A stretch of 32,543 bases of DNA, taken from assembly GCA_946479255.1 (NCBI GenBank), contig CAMLFK010000027.1:1-32543 (forward strand), in the 5' to 3' direction. The stretch comes from an uncultured Oxalobacteraceae bacterium. GTDB taxonomy: Bacteria; Pseudomonadota; Gammaproteobacteria; Burkholderiales; Burkholderiaceae. A program made the position numbers and the translations under genes. Positions 24,276-30,261 of this stretch are shown piece by piece. The first letter of the stretch is position 1. Every line of letters starts with the position of its first letter. The notes under the pieces were generated by a model. That model was not told the origin of the DNA and made no database searches. It was given only the letters and a program-made list of their open reading frames with translations.

Positions 24276-26813
24276 TTAAGCAGTCTTGGCGGTGGCGATC
24301 GGAATCACACGCTTGCGCTCTTCGATCGTGGCCGGACGGATCTGGCCGCGCTCAGGCATGAACACGATGTTGTTGTCCGGCTGGTCGGTGTTGACGAAGT
24401 GGCGGAAGCGCTGGCGGATCGCAGGGTCGGTGACCGCGTTCTTCCATTCGCATTCGTAGGTGTTGACCACGTGCTGCATGTCCGCTTCCAGTTCGGCGGC
24501 CAGGCCCAGCTTGTCGTTGATGATCACTTCCTTCAGGTAGTCCAGGCCACCTTCCAGGTTTTCGCGCCAGACGCTGGTGCGCTGCAGGCGGTCGGCGGTG
24601 CGCACGTAGAACATCAGGAAGCGGTCGATATAGCGGATCGCGGTTTCCTTGTCCAGGTCCGAAGCCAGCAGTTCGGCGTGGCGCGGCTTCATGCCGCCGT
24701 TACCCGACACGTACAGGTTCCAGCCCTTTTCGGTGGCGATCAGGCCGACGTCCTTGCTCTGCGCTTCCGCGCATTCGCGGGTGCAGCCGGAGACGGCGAA
24801 CTTGATCTTGTGCGGCGAACGCAGGCCCTTGTAGCGGTTTTCCAGTTCGATCGCGAAACCGACCGAATCGTCCATGCCGTAACGGCACCAGGTCGAACCG
24901 ACGCAGGACTTCACGGTACGCAGCGACTTGCCGTAAGCGTGGCCGGACTCGAAGCCGGCGGCGATCAGCTCTTCCCAGATCGATGGCAGCTGGTCGATGC
25001 GCGCACCGAACAGGTCGACGCGCTGGCCGCCGGTGATCTTGGTGTACAGGCCGTACTTCTTGGCCACGGTACCGACCGCGATCAGGCCATCGGCGGTGAC
25101 TTCGCCGCCGGTCATGCGCGGCACCACCGAGTAAGTGCCGTCTTTCTGGATGTTACCCAGGAAGTAGTCGTTCGAATCCTGCAGGCTGGCCAGTTCAGGT
25201 TTCAGCACGAAGTCGTTGTTGATCGAGGCGAACACGCTGGCAGCGACCGGTTTGCAGATATCGCAGCCCAGGCCCTTGCCGTGCTTGGCCAGCAGCTCGT
25301 CGAAGCTGCTGAACTTGCCCGATTTGACCAGGTGGAAGATCTCCTGGCGCGAGTACGGGAAGTGTTCGCAGATATGGTTGTTGACGGCCATGCCCTGCTT
25401 CTTCATCTCGGCCTTCATCACCTGGGTGACCAGTGCCACGCAGCCGCCGCAGCTGGTGCCGGCATTGGTGCAGCTCTTGATTTCGCCGATGGTGCAGGCG
25501 CCGTTCGACACGGCCGAGCAGATCGTGCCTTTCGAGACGTCGTTGCACGAGCAGATCTGCGCGCTCTCCGGCAGCGCATCCACGCCCAGGCCTGGCTTGG
25601 CTTGGCCGTCGGAGGACGGCAGGATCAAAAATTCAGGCGAGGCAGGCAGTGCGATTTTATTCAACATCATCTGCAGCAGGGTGCCGTATTCGGTGGCGTC
25701 GCCAATCAGCACGCCACCCAGCAGATGGGTGCCGCACTCGGACACCACGATCTTTTTATAGACCTGTTTGCGCTCGTCGGTGAACTGGTACGAGCGGCTG
25801 CCCGGGGTTGCGGCATGCGGATCGCCGATCGATGCCACGTCCACGCCCATCAGTTTGAGCTTGGTGCTCATGTCGGCGCCGTTGAATTCGGCGGTGACTT
25901 CACCCATCAGGTGGCGGGCGGCGACGCGCGCCATCTCGTAGCCAGGTGCGACCAGGCCGAAGATCATGCCGCCCCACAGGGCGCATTCGCCGATCGCGTA
26001 CACGTCCGGGTCCGAGGTCAAGCAGTTCTGGTCGATCGAGATACCGCCGCGTGGGCCGATGGTCAGGCCGCAGGTCTTGGCCAGTTCGTCGCGTGGGCGG
26101 ATACCGGCCGAGAACACGATCATGTCGGTGTCCAGGTGGCTGCCGTCGGCGAACACCATCCGGTGCGTGGCATCGATGCCATCGACGATTTCCAAGGTGT
26201 TCTTCTGGGTGTGTACTTTCACGCCCAGCGCCTCGATCTTGGTGCGCAGTACGCGCGCGCCGGCATCGTCGACCTGCACGGCCATCAGGCGCGGCGCGAA
26301 TTCGACCACGTGGGCGTCCAGGTGCAGGTCGCGCAGGGCCTTGGCGCATTCCAGGCCCAGCAGGCCGCCGCCGATCACTACGCCGGACTTGGAGCGCTTG
26401 CCGGCTTCCATCATGCCTTCCAGGTCTTCGATGGTGCGGTAGACGAAAATGTCCTTGCGGTCCTTGCCTGGCACTGGCGGCACGAAGGGGTAGGAACCGG
26501 TGGCGAACACCAGCTTGTCGTAGCTGAGCGTTTCGCCGGTGGACACGGTGACGGTCTTGGCTTCGCGGTTGACTTCGGTGGCGCGGGCGTTCAGCTTGAG
26601 CAGCATATTGCCCTTGTCGAAGAAGCCCTGCGGTACCAGCGACAGGTCGTCGGCCGTTTTACCGGAGAAGAATTCGGACAGGTGAACGCGGTCGTAAGCA
26701 GCACGTGGCTCTTCGCACAGCACCGTCACTTCCAGGCCCGGTGCGTTGGTCGCGCTGAGCGATTCGAGGAATTTGTGGCCAACCATACCGTGGCCGATGA
26801 CGACGATCTTCAT
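24276..26813 (-). CDS. nirB: Assimilatory nitrite reductase large subunit, NADH-dependent
   Basis: 845 aa, full length. The N-terminal FAD and NADH domains (VVIGHGMVGHKF near residue 4, VVIGGGLLGLECAKAL near 145, YAIGECALWGG) are followed by a BFD-like 2Fe-2S site (ICSCNDVSKGTIC ... CGGC) near 415-460. The ferredoxin-like sirohaem domains hold the ligands KSCVGSTWCRYG (C-x5-C) and SGCTRECAEA (C-x3-C) for the coupled 4Fe-4S and sirohaem. It reduces nitrite to ammonia with six electrons from NADH in the cytosol. TAAGGAG precedes the ATG by seven bases. Sirohaem synthase (cysG) is not encoded in this window. Confidence 0.97.
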   Translation of the reverse strand: MKIVVIGHGMVGHKFLESLSATNAPGLEVTVLCEEPRAAYDRVHLSEFFSGKTADDLSLVPQGFFDKGNMLLKLNARATEVNREAKTVTVSTGETLSYDKLVFATGSYPFVPPVPGKDRKDIFVYRTIEDLEGMMEAGKRSKSGVVIGGGLLGLECAKALRDLHLDAHVVEFAPRLMAVQVDDAGARVLRTKIEALGVKVHTQKNTLEIVDGIDATHRMVFADGSHLDTDMIVFSAGIRPRDELAKTCGLTIGPRGGISIDQNCLTSDPDVYAIGECALWGGMIFGLVAPGYEMARVAARHLMGEVTAEFNGADMSTKLKLMGVDVASIGDPHAATPGSRSYQFTDERKQVYKKIVVSECGTHLLGGVLIGDATEYGTLLQMMLNKIALPASPEFLILPSSDGQAKPGLGVDALPESAQICSCNDVSKGTICSAVSNGACTIGEIKSCTNAGTSCGGCVALVTQVMKAEMKKQGMAVNNHICEHFPYSRQEIFHLVKSGKFSSFDELLAKHGKGLGCDICKPVAASVFASINNDFVLKPELASLQDSNDYFLGNIQKDGTYSVVPRMTGGEVTADGLIAVGTVAKKYGLYTKITGGQRVDLFGARIDQLPSIWEELIAAGFESGHAYGKSLRTVKSCVGSTWCRYGMDDSVGFAIELENRYKGLRSPHKIKFAVSGCTRECAEAQSKDVGLIATEKGWNLYVSGNGGMKPRHAELLASDLDKETAIRYIDRFLMFYVRTADRLQRTSVWRENLEGGLDYLKEVIINDKLGLAAELEADMQHVVNTYECEWKNAVTDPAIRQRFRHFVNTDQPDNNIVFMPERGQIRPATIEERKRVIPIATAKTA

Positions 26814-26823
26814 GCTGTTCTCC

Positions 26824-28122
26824 TTAAGCGATTGCGTTTTTTGCTGCTACCGGGGCATCGACCGCGGTCAGGCGGACGGCAATCGCACAGACTGCCGACA
26901 CCATCACCAGACCAGCCAGGATGCTCAGGGTTTGTTGAATGTCGCCGGTGCCCTTCATCAGGAAGCCGGCTGCTACCGCGCCCACATTGCCGCCGGCGCC
27001 GATGATGCCGGCGACGCCGCCCAGGGCGCGCTTGTCGATGAATGGGACCAGGGCGTAAGTCGCGCCGCAGGCCATGTGGGTGAACAGGCCGAATACCAGC
27101 ATGGCGATCACGGCGAGCAGGATCGTGCTCGAGTGCGAGAACCACCACAGGCCCAGGCCTTCGCCGATCATCATCACGAACAGCACCATCACACGGCTGT
27201 TGACAGTGCCGCGCAGGGCCATCTTGTCGGAGATCCAGCCGCCCAGGGCACGGGCAAACAGTGCCAGCAGGCCGAAGCTGCCGGCGGCCATGCCGGCTTC
27301 CTTGAGCGACAGCTTGAAGTGATCGACGTAGTACACGGCGGCGATGTTGTGGATGAAGATCTCGATACCGAAGCAGGCGCCGTAGGTGACGAACAGCAGC
27401 CATACGCGGTGGTTGGCGGCGGCCAGCTTGAAGCTCTCCCAGCCGCCCTTCTTGCCGCCTTCAACAGCGATACCGGCGGCGCGCAGCTCGCTGTAGTTAC
27501 CTTCCGGGCAGTCCTGGGTGAACTTCCAGTAGACCACCGACATGATCAGCATCAGCACGCCCGGCACGATCAGCGCCGCGCGCCAGCCCAGGGTCTCGGA
27601 CACGCCCAGCATGATCATCCCGGCCATCAGCAAAGGCATCAGCGCTTGCGCCGCGCCGCCGCCGGCATTGCCCCAGCCTGCTGCGGCTGCGTTGGCGGTG
27701 CCGACCACGTTCGGGGCGAACATCACCGAGGTGTGGTACTGGGTGATCACGAAGCTGGCGCCGACCGCGCCGATCAGCAGGCGGAAGAACAGGAAGCTCT
27801 CATAAGTTTGTGCAGCGGCCACGCCCAGGACCGGGATCGAACCGAGCGCCAGCAGGATGGTGTAGGCCTTGCGCGGACCGAAGCGGTCGCACATCGGCCC
27901 GATGACCAGGCGGACCAGGATGGTAATGGCCACTGCGGCGATATTGATGTTGGCTACTTGTGCCATCGTCAGGCCGAACTCGCCTTTAATGATGGGCATC
28001 AGCGGTGCACAGGCGAACCAGGCGAAGAAGCAGACGAAGAACGCCATCCAGGTCAGGTGGAAGGCACGCATCTGCGGCGTGTTCATGGTGAAGAGCGCGA
28101 TTTTGCTAGCTTTATTGGCCAT
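26824..28122 (-). CDS. narK: Nitrate/nitrite transporter, MFS NarK/NasA family
   Basis: 432 aa with 12 hydrophobic helices, inner membrane. Signatures of the nitrate-nitrite porter family are the two glycine-rich blocks, AAGWGNAGGGAAQ near residue 150 and GIIGAGGNVGAVAAG near residue 380, and the conserved arginine segments (ILVRLVIGPMCDRFGPRKAY, near residue 70). Probably imports nitrate for assimilation by the four downstream genes. The ATG at 28120-28122 is used; the in-frame GTG at 28179 would lie inside the leader terminator. The first gene of the operon, it starts 15 bp after the terminator's T-run, so its expression depends on antitermination. Confidence 0.94.
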   Translation of the reverse strand: MANKASKIALFTMNTPQMRAFHLTWMAFFVCFFAWFACAPLMPIIKGEFGLTMAQVANINIAAVAITILVRLVIGPMCDRFGPRKAYTILLALGSIPVLGVAAAQTYESFLFFRLLIGAVGASFVITQYHTSVMFAPNVVGTANAAAAGWGNAGGGAAQALMPLLMAGMIMLGVSETLGWRAALIVPGVLMLIMSVVYWKFTQDCPEGNYSELRAAGIAVEGGKKGGWESFKLAAANHRVWLLFVTYGACFGIEIFIHNIAAVYYVDHFKLSLKEAGMAAGSFGLLALFARALGGWISDKMALRGTVNSRVMVLFVMMIGEGLGLWWFSHSSTILLAVIAMLVFGLFTHMACGATYALVPFIDKRALGGVAGIIGAGGNVGAVAAGFLMKGTGDIQQTLSILAGLVMVSAVCAIAVRLTAVDAPVAAKNAIA

Positions 28123-28136
28123 TTTCTTATCCCGGT

Positions 28137-28197
28137 AAAAACAAAAAGGCATCCGACCCTGACGCGGTGAATCAAACACCTCGCTGGGACGGACGCC
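28137..28197 (-). terminator. Leader intrinsic terminator (attenuator) before the nitrate operon
   Basis: On the minus strand GGCGTCCG (28197-28190) pairs with CGGATGCC (28155-28148), eight pairs with one G-U. Inside are CCC/GGG and an apical GGTG/CACC stem with a seven-base loop. TTTTTGTTTTT (28147-28137) follows. It lies before the first structural gene, not after one, so it must be bypassed for expression. Confidence 0.85.
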
Positions 28198-28254
28198 GTT
28201 GTCCTGTCGATCCGTCGTTGGATCAGTTAATTTCGAATGGATCGCCGTTGATCC
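28191..28254 (-). promoter_or_regulatory. ANTAR (NasT) target: three hexaloop hairpins in the leader RNA
   Basis: Hairpin 1: GGATC-AACGGC-GATCC (28254-28239). Hairpin 2: GATCC-AACGAC-GGATC (28224-28209). Hairpin 3: GGAC-AACGGC-GTCC (28204-28191). Each has a six-base loop with A at position 1 and G at position 4, the signature described for RNA targets of ANTAR-domain antiterminators, which normally come as a tandem pair. The 3' side of hairpin 3 is shared with the 5' arm of the terminator, so the two folds exclude each other. The likely ligand is NasT, encoded upstream. Confidence 0.85.
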
Positions 28255-28267
28255 GATGCAGGTAGTT

Positions 28268-28284
28268 ATGCAAGCGGCGTGCCA
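28268..28284 (-). promoter_or_regulatory. Sigma-54 promoter of the nitrate assimilation operon
   Basis: TGGCACG (28284-28278), four bases, then TTGCA (28273-28269): an exact match to the -24/-12 consensus with the invariant GG and GC correctly spaced. The start site is expected near 28258, four bases before hairpin 1 of the leader. Confidence 0.88.
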
Positions 28285-28346
28285 GCTGTGCAGGACGGGT
28301 AAACCTGCTTATCGGGAGGGATGTGCGCTATATTGCGGTGCACCAC

Positions 28347-28361
28347 GCACCATTGTGGTGC
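28347..28361 (-). promoter_or_regulatory. NtrC-type enhancer site
   Basis: GCACC-ATTGT-GGTGC is the NtrC dyad (GCACC-N5-GGTGC). Its centre is about 96 bp upstream of the predicted sigma-54 start site, a normal distance for an enhancer. A neighbouring GGTGCACC palindrome (28337-28344) may be an added half-site cluster. Confidence 0.75.
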
Positions 28362-28383
28362 ACGAATTTGGGGATGGGGTATC

Positions 28384-28421
28384 GTAATAACAATGGGGCG
28401 TGCACCATCAGTGCGACGCCC
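28384..28421 (-). terminator. Terminator of the nasT-nasS unit
   Basis: On the minus strand GGGCGT (28421-28416) pairs with ACGCCC (28401-28396), enclosing GCAC/GTGC arms, followed by CATTGTTATTAC. It begins 19 bp after the nasS stop and would isolate nasTS transcripts from the nitrate operon leader. The T-run is interrupted, so strength is uncertain. Confidence 0.55.
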
Positions 28422-28439
28422 GTTGTACGGTCATGCTTT

Positions 28440-29576
28440 TTATGAAACCTTGATGTGGAAGGCGTCGGCATAGCCAGCCGGATCACTGCCATCCCAGCGC
28501 ACACCATCGATCAGGGTCGAAGTGCGCATCGCGCTGGCCGGCAGCGGCGTGCCGGAGAGCGCCGCGCCGCCCTGGTACAAATCGATCCGGTTGACCGCTC
28601 CGGCGATTGCCAGGTAATCCGGATGCGCCTTGAGCAAGCCCCAGCGCTTATGCTGGGTCATGAACCACATCGCGTCCGACAGGTAGGGGAAGTTGACCGA
28701 GCCGCCGCGATAGAACGCCAGCGGATGCGCGTCCTGCCACTCGCCGTCCATGCCGTCGCGGTAGCGTCCCAGCAAGCGCGGCGCGATCACCGTCTCGCTC
28801 ACGCCCAGGTAGCCTGGCCCGGCCAGCACCTGCGCGGTGGCCTGCTTGTTTTCGGGCGAGGCATCGATCCACTTGCCGGCGTCGAGCAGCGCGGCGACCA
28901 GCGCGCGGCAGGCGTCCGGATTGCGTTCGGCGAAGATCGCCGTGGTGCCCAGCACCTTGCCCGGATGGTCCTGCCACACTTGCTGGGTGCTCGCCAGGGT
29001 CACGCCCACCTGGTCCGCCAGCGCGCGCTGGCCCCAGGGCTCGCCGGCGCAAAAGCCGTCGATCTGCCCTTCGCGCAGGTGCGCGACCATCTGCGGCGGC
29101 GGCACGGTCACCGTACGCACGTCGCGCAGCGGGTCGAGGCCATGGGTCGCCAGCCAGTAGTACAGCAGCATCGCGTGGTTCCCGGTCGGGAAGGTGTGCG
29201 CGAAGGTGTAGGTGCGCGGATCGGCCTTCATATGCCGCGCCAGCGTGCTGCCGTTCACCACGCCACGCCCGGCCAGCGCACGCGCGAGCGTGATGGCCTG
29301 GCCGTTCTGGCTGAGGTTCATCAGCACGGCCATTTCCTTTTGCTGGCAGCCGATCCCCAGCTGGACGCCGTACATCAATCCATATAAAACGTGGGCCGCA
29401 TCGAGCAGGCCGCTGCCCAGCTTGTCGCGCACCGCCGCCCACGAACTCTCCCTGGACAGTTCGATCCGGATGCCGTACTTGCGGTCGAAGCCGCGCTCGG
29501 CCGCCATCACCAGCGCCGCGCAATCCGTCAGCGGCAAAAAGCCGATGCGGATGGTTTGTAGCGTTTCGACTGCCAT
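28440..29576 (-). CDS. nasS: NasS-type nitrate/nitrite sensor (NrtA-like, cytosolic)
   Basis: 378 aa. Homologous to the periplasmic nitrate-binding proteins NrtA/CmpA: RIGFLPLTDCAALVMAAERG at the N-terminus, the GVVNGSTLARHM block, FAHTFPTGNHAMLLYYW, and GFCAGEPWGQRAL near residue 180. It lacks a signal peptide or lipobox, which fits a cytosolic sensor rather than a transporter component; no nrtB/nrtC genes are adjacent. In the known NasS-NasT pair, NasS holds NasT inactive until nitrate or nitrite binds. AAGGAG precedes the ATG, 12 bp after the nasT stop, in the same direction. Located directly upstream of the leader it indirectly controls. Confidence 0.92.
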   Translation of the reverse strand: MAVETLQTIRIGFLPLTDCAALVMAAERGFDRKYGIRIELSRESSWAAVRDKLGSGLLDAAHVLYGLMYGVQLGIGCQQKEMAVLMNLSQNGQAITLARALAGRGVVNGSTLARHMKADPRTYTFAHTFPTGNHAMLLYYWLATHGLDPLRDVRTVTVPPPQMVAHLREGQIDGFCAGEPWGQRALADQVGVTLASTQQVWQDHPGKVLGTTAIFAERNPDACRALVAALLDAGKWIDASPENKQATAQVLAGPGYLGVSETVIAPRLLGRYRDGMDGEWQDAHPLAFYRGGSVNFPYLSDAMWFMTQHKRWGLLKAHPDYLAIAGAVNRIDLYQGGAALSGTPLPASAMRTSTLIDGVRWDGSDPAGYADAFHIKVS

Positions 29577-29588
29577 ACTTCTCCTTGC

Positions 29589-30224
29589 TTACCCTAGAAG
29601 GTCTTCCACATCCAAAATACGCTGGGCGATATCGGCCAGCTTGAGTTTTTTATTCATCGCCATGCTGCGCAGCTTCTGGTACGCCTCGTCCTCCGAGAGC
29701 GACTGCTTGCGCATCAGGATGCCCTTGGCGCGGTCGATCAGCTTACGCTCGGCCAGCTTGTGGCGCGTTTCGTTGAGCTCGGCCAGCAGCTTCTGGTCCT
29801 GGCGAAAGCGCGCCTGCGCCACATCGAGCACCGGCTTGATGCGCTCGGTCTGCAGGCCCGACACGATATAGGCCGAGACGCCCGCCGCCATGGCCGCATC
29901 CATGGTCGAGGTGTCCTCGTCCTCGGTAAACATGACAATCGGGCGGCGCTCGTCGCGGGTGGCGATGACGATGTGTTCGAGCACATCGCGCGCGTCCGAC
30001 TCGGCATCGACGATGATCAGGTCGGGCTGCAGCTGGGCGATGCGCTCGGGCAGGTACATATCGGCCGGGAGCGAGGCGACGATGTCGTAGCCCGATTCAA
30101 GCAGGCCGATACGCAGCGCCTGGCCGCGCCGTACCTGGTCGGCCAGGACCGCGTCGTCCTCGCCACCTTCATGAACCACGGTGTTGACGACGACGATACG
30201 CAAGTTGCGCGTGGATTTGACCAT
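29589..30224 (-). CDS. nasT: NasT-type ANTAR antiterminator
   Basis: 211 aa. An N-terminal receiver-like domain (LRIVVVN strand; D73 in DLIIVDAESD at the phospho-acceptor position; RRPIVMFTED), a helical linker with coiled-coil character (about 135-160) and a C-terminal ANTAR domain (about 146-205: LAERKLIDRAKGILM, SEDEAYQKLRSMAM, LKLADIAQRIL). ANTAR domains bind tandem hexaloop RNA hairpins and prevent terminator folding; such hairpins are present before narK. Between the first strand and first helix there is an extra acidic segment (VVHEGGEDDAVLADQVRRGQ, residues 16-35) of about 20 residues compared with typical NasT proteins. The Shine-Dalgarno sequence is poor. It is 37 bp downstream of the Cache-CheW gene, in the same direction. 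Confidence 0.94.
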   Translation of the reverse strand: MVKSTRNLRIVVVNTVVHEGGEDDAVLADQVRRGQALRIGLLESGYDIVASLPADMYLPERIAQLQPDLIIVDAESDARDVLEHIVIATRDERRPIVMFTEDEDTSTMDAAMAAGVSAYIVSGLQTERIKPVLDVAQARFRQDQKLLAELNETRHKLAERKLIDRAKGILMRKQSLSEDEAYQKLRSMAMNKKLKLADIAQRILDVEDLLG

Positions 30225-30261
30225 GATGAAAATCTACCAGTAGAACGCTGAAACCCGCATT

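Noticed and set aside
28402..28414. Second NtrC site (GCAC-N5-GTGC)
   Set aside because: The spacing is two bases short of the NtrC dyad, and the sequence is better explained as the inner arms of the nasS terminator hairpin.
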